DNA of 64,000 nucleotides, taken from Oscillospiraceae bacterium. GTDB taxonomy: Bacteria; Bacillota; Clostridia; Oscillospirales; Ruminococcaceae. Both the position numbers and the translations under genes were made by a program. The stretch lies in NCBI GenBank assembly GCA_017466865.1, contig JAFTTI010000019.1, positions 1 through 64,000 of the forward strand. Direction: 5' to 3'. Below the pieces are notes generated by a model, which worked only from the letters and a program-made list of their open reading frames with translations, was not told where the DNA came from and searched no databases. How positions within the stretch are numbered: the stretch's first letter is position 1; every line of letters starts with the position of its first letter. Shown piece after piece: positions 25,592 through 33,794 of the stretch.

Positions 25592-25620
25592 TTGCTTTTT
25601 CAACCGCTTTGCTATATAAT
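25592..25620 (+). promoter_or_regulatory. Sigma-A promoter of the fliB-like gene
   Basis: TTGCTT (25592-25597), 17-nt spacer, TATAAT (25615-25620), 28 nt before ATG 25649. Confidence 0.65.
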
Positions 25621-25648
25621 TATAAAAAATGTTAAAGGAATTTTTTAT

Positions 25649-26629
25649 ATGATTTTTCGTGTGCCATCTTATTATGATGATTTTCACTGCATAGCAGATA
25701 AATGCAAGGACAACTGTTGTATCGGTTGGGAGATTGATATTGATGATAAAACCTTTAAAAAATATCTTTCTGTCGGTGGCGATTTCGGTGAGCGACTGAA
25801 ATCTTCAATAAATATGGAAAACCCCTCTTTTATCCCCGACAAAAGCGGAAGATGTCCTTTTTTAAATAAAGATAATCTCTGCGATATAATTCTGAATTTA
25901 GGCGAAGATAAACTCTGTGATATATGTAATAATCACCCGAGATATTTTGAGTGGTTCGGGAATATAAAAGAAGGCGGAATCGGTCTTTCCTGCGAGGAAG
26001 CTTCAAGAATAATTTTATCCTCTTCGTTTTCACTTATCGAAAAAGAAATCAAAGATGAAGAAACAGAATATCCCGATGAAGAAAATCTTTTTGATTTTCT
26101 TCTTTCTGCGAGAGAAAAAATTTTTTCTTATCTTTCGGATGAAAACATCCCTTTAGAAAATGCTCTCGCTGATATATATGAATATGGTCTTATTCTTGAG
26201 GATATTGTTTTTGACGGAGATTTTAATGCTCCCGAAATAAAATCTTCGGGCAAAAAATTCTCTCTTGATACAGATAAAATCATCGACTTTTTACTCACTT
26301 TAGAAAAGCTTTCTCCCGAATGGGAACCTTATATTCTGTCTACGAAAAAAAGTTATAAAGGCGAAGATTTTTTCATCAGAGAAACAGATAAATATCTTCG
26401 TAATATTGCCATTTATTTTATATTCAGATATTTTCTTAAATCCGTTTATGACGATGAAATTATGCCTTATATAAACCTTATGACGATAAGCGTTTTTATA
26501 CTCGCCTTTCTCTTTGCAAACGGAAAAGATTTTTCTCTTGAAACCTGTTCAGAAATAGCAAAGAACTTTTCTAAAGAGATTGAATATTCAGAAGAAAATG
26601 TTGAGGCGATAAGTTATTATGGTATATAA
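25649..26629 (+). CDS. fliB: Flagellin lysine-N-methylase family protein (FliB-like)
   Basis: 326 aa. N-terminal cysteine-rich motif characteristic of FliB: CIADKCKDNCCIGWEIDID, then GRCPFLNKDNLCDI, LCDICNNHPRYFEWF and LSCEEASR; the rest is helical. FliB proteins methylate lysines of flagellin using S-adenosylmethionine and are proposed Fe-S proteins. No flagellar genes are visible, so here it may be an orphan or act on another protein. ATG 25649 follows AAAGGA; the upstream extension to 25592 covers the promoter. Confidence 0.8.
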   Translation: MIFRVPSYYDDFHCIADKCKDNCCIGWEIDIDDKTFKKYLSVGGDFGERLKSSINMENPSFIPDKSGRCPFLNKDNLCDIILNLGEDKLCDICNNHPRYFEWFGNIKEGGIGLSCEEASRIILSSSFSLIEKEIKDEETEYPDEENLFDFLLSAREKIFSYLSDENIPLENALADIYEYGLILEDIVFDGDFNAPEIKSSGKKFSLDTDKIIDFLLTLEKLSPEWEPYILSTKKSYKGEDFFIRETDKYLRNIAIYFIFRYFLKSVYDDEIMPYINLMTISVFILAFLFANGKDFSLETCSEIAKNFSKEIEYSEENVEAISYYGI

Positions 26630-26666
26630 AAACTCTCATCAGATAATTACCGCATAAATGTAATTA

Positions 26667-26730
26667 AGGGTACCGAGCGATAAACTAAGGTACCCTTGAT
26701 TCTTTATTACGATTTACCCAAAGAGAGCGG
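26667..26730 (+). repeat. Dispersed palindromic repeat, copy R12 (GGTACC variant)
   Basis: GGTACCGAGCGATAAACTAAGGTACC, then TTATTACGATTTACCC. AAGGGTACC / GGTACCCTT form a hairpin between the convergent fliB-like and initiator-like genes, as in R10; it overlaps the 3' end of the initiator-like gene. Confidence 0.6.
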
Positions 26731-27660
26731 TTTTTTGATTTCGCCTATGATTTTTATTCCGACTACAGCACCTTTCGGTGTTCTTCTCATAAGTTCATAT
26801 TCATTTATATAACCGATAGATTTATAATAATCAAGAATTTTCTTTGCCGTTTCGGTTATGTCTTTTATGGTATGAAGTCCCACAACGGTTGTAAGATTTT
26901 TTTCTATATCAGAAGGATATTTTACCATATCTTTTTTATCTTCATCAAGACACCAGTCAATCTGGGTGAGAAGGCCTTTATCGCTTTCTGACTTACGGTC
27001 AGACTTTCTGAAATACATAATCTCATCGTGTGCATAACGACTCGTTTTTACATAGTTCATTACTTCGAGTTCGTGAAGAAGCGCATACTTTATAAGAAAA
27101 TTCCGATGAGTATTCTTAACGGTATTATTACAGCAGAATAAATTTTCAGAAACAGCAATAACCTGATTATTTACCTCGGCATATTTATAAAGCGGTGGCT
27201 TATCATAAAACTTATATTTTTTTCCGACTTTCTCAACAGGAAGCAAAGGCATATCCTCAATTTTATAATCACCTTTTCCCAGTTTTCTCGACTTCGCCTC
27301 TTCGCTGTAATCTATTGTGATTTTTGTGTTACAGAGTTTTTCTATCTCTTTTGTAAATTCTTCGATACGCTTTTCCGAACAGGATTCTTTCCCGCCCGAG
27401 ATAGCGTGTATCAGCTGTCTTACAGTGAATTTTCCCTGATAGTATGTGTCGTAATCCTTATAAATCATATAAGCAACATCGAGGATGAGAAAATCAAGCA
27501 TATTAAGAGGTTCAGAAATTTCTCTTGTGATTTTATATTTTACACAGACATCACTTTTCGGAGAAATCTTCGACTTGTATAGCTTGTTTGCCTCCAGCAT
27601 ATTTCCCCTTTGCTTGAGTTTGTTTACAAGCTGGGTATTGTTTATATAAAAAACTTTCAT
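26707..27660 (-). CDS. Plasmid/phage-type replication initiator-like protein
   Basis: 317 aa (or 297 aa from ATG 27600, which has AAGGGGAAAT just ahead and may be the real start). It shows a winged-helix flavour: LNMLDFLILDVAYMIYKDY, FTVRQLIHAISGGKES, then KNTHRNFLIKYALLHELEVM and a C-terminal ILDYYKSIGYINEYELM. This is my inference from fold rhythm and from the neighbouring DnaB-like helicase, whose stop overlaps the upstream start. The pair looks like the replication module of an integrated element. Confidence 0.5.
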   Translation of the reverse strand: MKVFYINNTQLVNKLKQRGNMLEANKLYKSKISPKSDVCVKYKITREISEPLNMLDFLILDVAYMIYKDYDTYYQGKFTVRQLIHAISGGKESCSEKRIEEFTKEIEKLCNTKITIDYSEEAKSRKLGKGDYKIEDMPLLPVEKVGKKYKFYDKPPLYKYAEVNNQVIAVSENLFCCNNTVKNTHRNFLIKYALLHELEVMNYVKTSRYAHDEIMYFRKSDRKSESDKGLLTQIDWCLDEDKKDMVKYPSDIEKNLTTVVGLHTIKDITETAKKILDYYKSIGYINEYELMRRTPKGAVVGIKIIGEIKKPLSLGKS

Positions 27661-28799
27661 TATACAAGTTCTGCCTCCTCTTCAATACCGTTTTTATTTT
27701 CAGATTTCGGCGGTGTTTCAGGGGATTTATTTTTCACATTCTTTGCATTTTTATTCTCATCTGAAGATTCTGTGTTTATAATATCACCCTCTTCAAAATA
27801 ACTGTATTCGGGATAATAGATAAAACGGTCATTAGCACTAAACCCGCTTTTTCCGTATCTTTGTTTAAGAACGATAACCTCTACTCTTCGGGGGTCTTTT
27901 CCCTTTTCTTTATCGAGATTAACATCCTTTATACCATCGCTTACCGCTGAAAGCTGCATTCCGAGTACGACATCGGCTGTAAATTCAATACCGCCCGATT
28001 CTTTGAAAGCACTGAACGAAATCGGTTTGTTATAGCTATCGCGGTTTACAGAGCTTATTACAAAAACGGGAATCTGATTCTGATTTGCAACAAGCCAGAG
28101 TTTCTGTATGTTTTCATCAACAATCTGTTTTTCCTGCAAAGCCTTTTCTTTACTGCTTACAAGAATCTGAAGATAATCGACAAACACAACGGGCTTTTCA
28201 CCTTTTTTTTCGATAAACCACTCTACATCTCCCGCTATGTCCTCTGCTGAAAAAGAATCGTTTTTAAGGTCGCGTTCTAAAACGATAAGTCTGTTTTTAC
28301 ATTCTTTCTTACATTCTTCTTCAGCGAATTTTCTGAGGTCTTCTTTTTCTTTTTTAATATCATTATTCAGAATGTCGGTTGAAGAAAGAGCTTGTTTTTT
28401 TATCTCTCTGTAAACATCAGATGAGAATTTCATCTTATCGCTGTTTTCGGTTTCTTCATAAAGTCCCACAGCGTTTTTCTTACACTTTTTAAAAGCACTC
28501 CTCTGAACCGCTTTCATCGCTATTGCGTGTTTCGGCATTTCGAGAGAGTAGTATATCGCATAAATACCCTGCTTTGCAATGTTCTGTGCAAGTTGTAATG
28601 ATAATGTCGATTTACCGAGGCTTGAAACAGCGCCTAAAATGGTAAGCCCCGGAGCAAGTCCCCCGCCTAAAAGACTGTCAAGTTTATCAAATCCTGTTGA
28701 GATATGGTCGGGATAATTCGCTCTTATATTTTCTGATGAGAAATCAAGAAAATTATTTTCAAAAAGTTTTTCTCTGTCGGCATTATTGAATTTATCCAT
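27660..28799 (-). CDS. DnaB-like replicative helicase (C-terminal RecA-type domain only)
   Basis: 379 aa. RecA/DnaB fold: STGFDKLDSLLGGGLAPG, Walker A GAVSSLGKST (56-65), YYSLEMPKHAIAMK, Walker B VVFVDYLQIL, SVNRDS and GGIEFTADVVLGMQ, ending with an acidic Lys-rich tail. The DnaB N-terminal domain is absent, as in several phage or plasmid helicases. A long charged insert (about 95-165) is unusual. Translation is coupled to the initiator-like gene. No ssb, primase or recombinase is adjacent. Confidence 0.8.
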   Translation of the reverse strand: MDKFNNADREKLFENNFLDFSSENIRANYPDHISTGFDKLDSLLGGGLAPGLTILGAVSSLGKSTLSLQLAQNIAKQGIYAIYYSLEMPKHAIAMKAVQRSAFKKCKKNAVGLYEETENSDKMKFSSDVYREIKKQALSSTDILNNDIKKEKEDLRKFAEEECKKECKNRLIVLERDLKNDSFSAEDIAGDVEWFIEKKGEKPVVFVDYLQILVSSKEKALQEKQIVDENIQKLWLVANQNQIPVFVISSVNRDSYNKPISFSAFKESGGIEFTADVVLGMQLSAVSDGIKDVNLDKEKGKDPRRVEVIVLKQRYGKSGFSANDRFIYYPEYSYFEEGDIINTESSDENKNAKNVKNKSPETPPKSENKNGIEEEAELV

Positions 28800-28910
28800 A
28801 AAATTTCACCCTTTATTACATAATACATCAAAAAAAATTCTATCATATTCCTATATAAAAGTCAATGAATACGCCGTTTGGGATAGTTTTATTATTTTTT
28901 AGAAAAACTA

Positions 28911-28939
28911 TTGACAAATTGTTAAAAAAGTGTTAAAAT
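28911..28939 (+). promoter_or_regulatory. Sigma-A promoter of the repeat lipoprotein gene
   Basis: TTGACA (28911-28916), 17-nt spacer, TAAAAT (28934-28939). AACTATT...AATAGTT arms (28906-28942) bracket the promoter and could be an operator. Confidence 0.8.
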
Positions 28940-28971
28940 AGTTGCAGTTTGAAATAAAGGAGTAAGAAGAA

Positions 28972-29745
28972 ATGAAAAAAATCAAATTTTTAATCGCAGG
29001 TCTTGTAGCACTCACAATGCTTTCAGGATGCACAGCAAAAGAAGATCAGTCGATAGGAATAATCGGCGGTTCCGATGGCCCTACCGCAGTAGTTGTCGGT
29101 GAAGAAAGCCAGACAACAGAAAACGAAGCGCCTGATGTTATAGAAGAAACTATTTTCACTTATGACGATGGTTCTTATGAAACAAATGCCTATGACAAAA
29201 ACGGAAATGTCGTTCAGTGGACATATTACAATCCTGACAAGACTGTTGGCTCATATCAGACTTATGAATATGACGAAAACGGATTCAACACAAAGATCTC
29301 ATATTATAACGGTGACGGAACACTCAATGTTTACGACATATGGGCTTATGATAAAGACGGAAACATTACAGAATCTGCATCATATGAAGCAGACGGCACA
29401 GTTTCTTCACGCATGACATTTGAATACGACAAGAACGGAAACTGCATAAAGGATACAGCTTATGGCGAAGACGGAAAGGTTTCTGTTTATTCGATAAGCA
29501 CATTCTCAGATGACAACAAGATCATCAAGGATGAAAGTTTCACAGGTGACGGAACACTTATTGCAACAAACGAATATGAATATGATGCAAACGGCTATCT
29601 CTCAAAGATGACAACATCAACTTCTGATGGCAGTATCGCATCAATAGGTGTTTACGAAAACGACGCTGACGGAAATGTTATCAGCGAAAAGTGGTATGAC
29701 GGAGACGGAAACGAACTCGATTATTCAACTCCCCAGATGCCCTAA
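28972..29745 (+). CDS. Lipoprotein with EYDxNGN repeats and a GGSDGPT motif
   Basis: 257 aa secreted lipoprotein: signal peptide, lipobox MLSGC (Cys20), then GIIGGSDGPT (29-38), and from about 55 on eight or so degenerate repeats of 20-24 residues of the type (T/E)YDxNGNxxK...YxxDGT. Such repeats resemble RHS/YD-type or MORN-like beta-hairpin repeats. GIIGGADGPT is known from the beta subunit of Na+-translocating decarboxylases; here it is placed just after the lipid anchor. Role unknown. A shorter relative is at 50848-51321. Confidence 0.8.
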   Translation: MKKIKFLIAGLVALTMLSGCTAKEDQSIGIIGGSDGPTAVVVGEESQTTENEAPDVIEETIFTYDDGSYETNAYDKNGNVVQWTYYNPDKTVGSYQTYEYDENGFNTKISYYNGDGTLNVYDIWAYDKDGNITESASYEADGTVSSRMTFEYDKNGNCIKDTAYGEDGKVSVYSISTFSDDNKIIKDESFTGDGTLIATNEYEYDANGYLSKMTTSTSDGSIASIGVYENDADGNVISEKWYDGDGNELDYSTPQMP

Positions 29746-29786
29746 AAGAAAAGATAGTTTCTTTTGAAGATGTGAGTATATATGAC

Positions 29787-29816
29787 AAACCCCCCTCGTT
29801 TTTATGAGGGGGTTTT
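29787..29816 (+). terminator. Rho-independent terminator
   Basis: AACCCCCCTC-GTTTTTAT-GAGGGGGTTTT followed by CTTTTTTT, 42 nt after the lipoprotein stop. Confidence 0.9.
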
Positions 29817-29847
29817 CTTTTTTTAGTGGTTACACGGGGCAGATTTT

Positions 29848-29921
29848 TATTAGGTTTCGCTGTCGGCTGTAAATTTATTTTCTTGATAAACTGAATACGA
29901 TTTGTCCCGTGCGGTCACGCA
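29848..29921 (+). repeat. Dispersed palindromic repeat, copy R4, fused to a structured-element fragment
   Basis: 29854-29870 GGTTTCGCTGTCGGCTGT matches the 5' part of the structured element at 58838-58855. Next comes AATTTATTTTCTTGATAAAC, ATACGATTTGTCCC and GTGCG-GTCA-CGCAC (29909-29922). All of it lies inside the symporter reading frame. Confidence 0.7.
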
Positions 29922-31127
29922 CAACGCAATGAGGTTCGGAAAAGCCATCAGCGCATTGAAAATATCCGCTATGTAAAATACATTTTCAAGGCTTATTGTA
30001 GCGCCAATGAGTATAAAAGCTATATAAATATACTTATAGTATATTTTAGAACCCTCCCCGAAAAGAAAAACAAACGCCGTTTCACCGATAACCTCCCAAC
30101 CGATGATGGTCGCTACCGCAAAAAGATAGATGCAGACCGCAATAAAACCGCCCGAACTTTTCCCTAAAACCGAAGAAAATGCCGATATTACGAGTCCTAC
30201 GGGTTCAGCACCGATATATTCTCCGCTCGTTGTGAGAATTGCGAAAGCGGTCAGACTGCAACAGATAACGGTATCTATGAAAACCTCGGCTATACCCATA
30301 GCTCCCTGACGGAAAGGGTTGTTGTCGCCAGAGGCTGAATGGACTATCCCCATGCTTCCCATTCCTGCCTCGTTTGAAAAAACTCCCCTCGAAAGACCTG
30401 TCACAACCGCCGTTTTTACCGATGTTCCGACTATCCCTCCCGCTACCTCGCAAAGTCCGAAAGCCGATGAGAAAATGTCTATAAAAACATAGGGAATTGC
30501 CCTGAAATTCTTTACAATTACTAATATTGACATAAAAATATACAGAGAGGATAAAATCGGAACTAACTTTTCAGCAACACTTCCGACAGATTTCATTCCC
30601 CCGATGATGACCAGAAAGCAGACTATCGCCGTTAAGGATGCGATAATAAGGGGGTTTAAAGAGAATGTCCCTGATATTGCCGAAACTCCCGAGGCAGATT
30701 GCGCCATATTTCCTATCCCGAAGGATGAGAGAACGCAGAAAACCGCAAAAATATACGACAAGGGTTTAAGCTTTACACTTTTCGACAGAATTTTCATCGC
30801 ATTTCCTCTGCGTGTCGCGATAAAATTTTCAGCGAAGGCGAGTCCCATTCCGAAAAACGAAGAAACCCACATCCAGAACAAAGAACCTGCTCCGCCGACG
30901 GAGAGAGCCGCCGCGACGCCCGTTATGTTGCCCGTTCCCATTGTTGCGGCGAGGGTTGTAAAGGTTGTTCTTCTGAGATTTTTGTCTGTTATAGACTCTT
31001 TTGTGAATTTTAAAATCGTTTTCGGGCGGAGCTGAAAAAATCCGAAACGAAAAGAAAGGAAAACACCTGATAAAATAACGGGAAAAAGCATAATGTTCCA
31101 GACAGAAGATGACACCGATTTCAGCAT
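29850..31127 (-). CDS. Sodium:alanine symporter family protein (AGCS)
   Basis: 425 aa with about ten helices. Family signatures: MGTGNITGVAAALSVGGAGS near 70, FAENFIATRRG, and LSRGVFSNEAGMGSMGIVHS near 245. Imports alanine or glycine with Na+. ATG 31127 follows AAAGGAGAGG and is preferred to 31163. The C-terminus after FPNLIALC is unusual: the last 22 codons and the stop are supplied by repeat R4 and a fragment of the structured element. Divergent from the tRNA operon. Confidence 0.88.
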   Translation of the reverse strand: MLKSVSSSVWNIMLFPVILSGVFLSFRFGFFQLRPKTILKFTKESITDKNLRRTTFTTLAATMGTGNITGVAAALSVGGAGSLFWMWVSSFFGMGLAFAENFIATRRGNAMKILSKSVKLKPLSYIFAVFCVLSSFGIGNMAQSASGVSAISGTFSLNPLIIASLTAIVCFLVIIGGMKSVGSVAEKLVPILSSLYIFMSILVIVKNFRAIPYVFIDIFSSAFGLCEVAGGIVGTSVKTAVVTGLSRGVFSNEAGMGSMGIVHSASGDNNPFRQGAMGIAEVFIDTVICCSLTAFAILTTSGEYIGAEPVGLVISAFSSVLGKSSGGFIAVCIYLFAVATIIGWEVIGETAFVFLFGEGSKIYYKYIYIAFILIGATISLENVFYIADIFNALMAFPNLIALCVTARDKSYSVYQENKFTADSET

Positions 31128-31280
31128 AAAACCTCTCCTTTTGGGGAAAATAGAGTATACCAAATTTATGTTTTAAAGAAGGTTTTTATGCAAACTGACA
31201 GCAAAATATATAAACAAAAGGCAATTTTTAAGGGATATTTTGCTGAATTTATAGAAAAAGAAAAAGTGACAGAAAATCTA

Positions 31281-31309
31281 TTGACAAAAGGCGGTTTGTA
31301 CTGTAAAAT
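31281..31309 (+). promoter_or_regulatory. Promoter of the tRNA-Met/tRNA-Glu operon
   Basis: TTGACA (31281-31286), 17-nt spacer, TAAAAT (31304-31309), 23 nt ahead of tRNA-Met. Confidence 0.85.
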
Positions 31310-31332
31310 AGATGATGTCGCAAATGAATTAT

Positions 31333-31408
31333 GGCGGTATAGCTCAGTGGCTAGAGCAACCGGTTCATACCCGGTAGGTCGTAAGTTCAAATCTCACTGC
31401 CGCTACCA
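31333..31408 (+). tRNA. tRNA-Met (CAT)
   Basis: 76-nt cloverleaf with encoded CCA. Acceptor GGCGGTA/TGCCGCT, D-arm GCTC...GAGC, anticodon stem ACCGG/CCGGT with loop TTCATAC, T-loop TTCAAAT. The G1-U72 pair and one A-C mismatch in the T stem are minor oddities. CAT could also be Ile-lysidine type; elongator Met is most likely from the acceptor. Confidence 0.9.
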
Positions 31409-31410
31409 AT

Positions 31411-31431
31411 GATACCGCAATAAGCGGTATC
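31411..31431 (+). other. Hairpin between tRNA genes
   Basis: GATACCGC-AATAA-GCGGTATC without a T run; probably a processing hairpin between the two tRNAs in the precursor. Confidence 0.6.
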
Positions 31432-31436
31432 ATTTC

Positions 31437-31511
31437 GGCCCGTTGGTCAAGTGGTCAAGACGTCACCCTTTCACGGTGAAATCATGGGTTCGACTCCCGT
31501 ACGGGTCACCA
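31437..31511 (+). tRNA. tRNA-Glu (TTC)
   Basis: 75 nt with encoded CCA. Acceptor GGCCCGT/ACGGGTC, anticodon stem TCACC/GGTGA with loop CTTTCAC giving anticodon TTC, T arm GGGTTCGACTCCC. The minus-strand recombinase reading frame runs into this gene. Confidence 0.92.
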
Positions 31512-32995
31512 ATCATTAACAAAGACGAACACTCAAGATTAGCTTGGGTGTTCTCTTTTTTTATACCCTCGTTTACATCGTCGAGGCTCAGAGCAACTTC
31601 ACCCTCCTTGAAATTGAGAAAAACAACAAGCCTGTCCTCATAAACAAAAACGCTGTTGATGAAAATATCAATTAGACGCTGTTTCTGTTCTTCATCCTTG
31701 AAATCTGTCTTTGCAAACTGCATTATCCAGAATTCAATCTGTTCCCTTGAAAGTATCGGGCGGCAGATTTGTTCCTGTGCAAGTGCAGCTTCAATCGTAG
31801 CCTGCTTTTCTTCAAGCTCCGTCAGAGTTTGCTTTGTAGACTTTGTTATAATGCCTGCCTTGATCGCATTCATAACATTGTCTATTTCTTTTTCTACGGC
31901 TTTCAACTGCTTTTTAAGAATCGGAACCTGTGAGCTTTCTGCACTCTGCATGGAATAACATCTCTCGCTGATTTTCTTGACAAGATTTTTGTTTTTAAGA
32001 AGCTGCATAATAGAGTCGAAAACCCTATCTTCAATCAAAGCTTTCTGTACGATTTTCTTTTTGCAGGTCTTTTTCTTGGATTTCATACATTGATAATAGC
32101 GGTAATTATCCTTCGTTTTGCTCGTTCCGCTGATGCCTGACATTGAAGTTCCGCACTCACCGCAGAATATTTTTCCTGTGAGATAATATCGCTCCTCCAC
32201 CTTTTTGAAGCTCGCCGCCTTATGCTTGTTTGAGGATAATCTTTTCTGACATTTTTCAAATATCTCTTCGGAAATAATCGGAGGAATTGCCTCTGTATTC
32301 ATCGTATCCCTGAAAGTATATTCTCCTATATAGCGACGATTTTTCAAAATCCAGTTGATAAAATGGTAGGTCATCTTCTTGCCTCGATTGGTAACGCTCT
32401 TACTCGTCAGGTCATCTATAATACTGCGAATTGGCTCACCCTCGGCGTATCTTCTGAATATCTCTGCGACTATCGGAGCTTCCGTTTCGTGCTTCTGAAA
32501 ACGCTTGTCGTCATCAATCACATAACCGTAGGTGATATGACCGCCGTTGAATTTTCCTTTGATTGCATTTTCGGTCATTCCTCGGCTTGTTTTCAGTTCA
32601 AGGTCTTTTACATAATATTCAGAAAATCCCTCAAATATTGACTCCATCAGCTTTCCCTCAGGAGAATCATCAATTGGCTCAGTTGCAGAAATAACCGATA
32701 CTCCGTTTTTGTTCAGTTTGGATTTATAAATTACGCTGTCGTATTTATCACGGGAAAATCTATCAATCTTCCACACGATTACAACATCAAATTCACCTTT
32801 TGCACTATCGTTTATCATTCGCTGAAATTCGGGACGGTTATCTGCACGCTTGCCTGAAATTGCTCTGTCGGCATAGCTTTTTATTACCGTATATCCCTTG
32901 CGTTCCGCAAATGCCATACACTCACGAAGCTGTCCCTCAATACTTTCCTCACGCTGATTGTCCGAGGAGTATCTCGCATAAATTACTGCTTTCAT
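31463..32995 (-). CDS. Large serine recombinase
   Basis: 510 aa site-specific recombinase/integrase. Resolvase catalytic domain 1-150 (AVIYARYSSDNQ with nucleophile Ser near 10; GKRADNRPEFQRM; VWKIDRFSRDKYDS), Recombinase domain about 155-265 (GHITYGYVIDDD, NRGKKMT), zinc ribbon about 280-335 (KIFCGECGTSMSG...YYQCMKSKKKTCKKK), coiled coil about 350-420. ATG 32995 follows AAAGGCGG. The last about 25 residues are encoded across the tRNA terminator and tRNA-Glu and look like accidental read-through, so the functional end may be near GIKK. Element ends not located with certainty. Confidence 0.9.
   Translation of the reverse strand: MKAVIYARYSSDNQREESIEGQLRECMAFAERKGYTVIKSYADRAISGKRADNRPEFQRMINDSAKGEFDVVIVWKIDRFSRDKYDSVIYKSKLNKNGVSVISATEPIDDSPEGKLMESIFEGFSEYYVKDLELKTSRGMTENAIKGKFNGGHITYGYVIDDDKRFQKHETEAPIVAEIFRRYAEGEPIRSIIDDLTSKSVTNRGKKMTYHFINWILKNRRYIGEYTFRDTMNTEAIPPIISEEIFEKCQKRLSSNKHKAASFKKVEERYYLTGKIFCGECGTSMSGISGTSKTKDNYRYYQCMKSKKKTCKKKIVQKALIEDRVFDSIMQLLKNKNLVKKISERCYSMQSAESSQVPILKKQLKAVEKEIDNVMNAIKAGIITKSTKQTLTELEEKQATIEAALAQEQICRPILSREQIEFWIMQFAKTDFKDEEQKQRLIDIFINSVFVYEDRLVVFLNFKEGEVALSLDDVNEGIKKENTQANLECSSLLMIGDPYGSRTHDFTVKG
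31527..31562 (+). terminator. Terminator of the tRNA operon
   Basis: GAACACTCAAG / CTTGGGTGTTC stem then TCTTTTTTT. It overlaps the 3' end of the recombinase frame, which is therefore under two constraints. Confidence 0.8.
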
Positions 32996-33110
32996 TTTTA
33001 CCGCCTTTCTGTCGGAATGGTTGGCTTTTCGTATTTCTATTATAACATATATCTCACAAAAATTCAATACTTTAAAGTGTTGAAATCTTTATTTTTCATA
33101 TTTATGTATG

Positions 33111-33144
33111 CCGTTCCCGAATAGAGAAATATTCGGGAAAACGG
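33111..33144. terminator. Strong hairpin, probable terminator/attenuator before the recombinase
   Basis: CCGTTCCCGAAT / ATTCGGGAAAACGG with an AGAGAAAT loop and two bulged bases. It lies 14 nt past the stop of the 57-aa gene on the minus strand and upstream of the recombinase; there is no long T run, so partial read-through is likely. Confidence 0.6.
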
Positions 33145-33157
33145 CAAGGATTTGTCC

Positions 33158-33331
33158 TTAGGCGGCTTTGTTTTTCTTTTCAGCCAACCAAGCCTCATAG
33201 GAAGCTTTTCCTTCTTCGGTTGCATAGAATTTCTGTATCATCGGAAGAAAAATTCTTGCAACGCAATCAAGCTCATATTCGCTGATTTCTGTGTACTCCG
33301 TACAGCTAACCGTTTCGGTGAATGTTTTCAT
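33158..33331 (-). CDS. Small protein (57 aa) upstream of the recombinase
   Basis: 57 aa starting MKTFTETVSCTEYTEISEYE, then LDCVARIFLPMIQKFYATEE and ending EAWLAEKKNKAA. Good start: ATG 33331 is 7 nt after AGAGGG. Acidic N-terminal half and basic C-terminal tail; one predicted amphipathic helix. Not recognised, though small proteins of this sort accompany recombinases and conjugative genes in Clostridia. Same strand and likely same transcript as the recombinase. Confidence 0.7.
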   Translation of the reverse strand: MKTFTETVSCTEYTEISEYELDCVARIFLPMIQKFYATEEGKASYEAWLAEKKNKAA

Positions 33332-33392
33332 AAACATACCCTCTTTCAGATAAAATCAGCACGACTGATTTGTAACGATAACAATTATGTAT

Positions 33393-33459
33393 CGTTACCG
33401 AGCGTTATACCCTCGATTTTTCGTATGTTGCATACGAAATGCCAAAGGCGGCTCGCCTT
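33393..33459 (+). repeat. Dispersed palindromic repeat, copy R9
   Basis: GTTACCGAG (33394-33402), core with CGTATG-TTG-CATACG, AAATGCC, and the AAGGCG-GCT-CGCCTT palindrome (33445-33459). It lies inside the leader of the recombinase region, so the family entered the element too, or the leader is host DNA. Confidence 0.6.
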
Positions 33460-33627
33460 GCTGACATACTTTTGTATGTTAGTGAAACGGTATCGGAATA
33501 CTATATTTTTAGGACAAATCCGGGAAGAAAAATGTAGATTTTTTCTTATGGATTGATGGCATTTAATTCAGAATGCGATATTTGTTATCATCTCCCTCGA
33601 TATAAATTCAAAATATTTTGTAATTCA

Positions 33628-33656
33628 ATTATAGCATGTAGAAACAGGAAAGTCAG
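33628..33656 (-). promoter_or_regulatory. Promoter of leader unit 1
   Basis: CTGACT (33656-33651), 17-nt spacer ending TGC, TATAAT (33633-33628): extended -10 promoter. Followed by GAGGGAG and ATG (33591) for a possible 7-residue peptide. Confidence 0.65.
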
Positions 33657-33794
33657 TACCAAGAGTGTTCCATTTTTGTCCCAATTTTTTCTCAAAAAAG
33701 TCTCAGAAAAATCTCACGACAAGGCTGACCGCCCGATTCGTTACGTAACTGTTATCATCTCCCTCATTGTAAATTCAAAACGTTCTGTAATTCT

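Noticed and set aside
31166-31412. Short frames over the tRNA-Met region (for example one reading NLRPTGYEPVALATELYRHN)
   Set aside because: These are translations of tRNA sequence, a familiar false-positive pattern.
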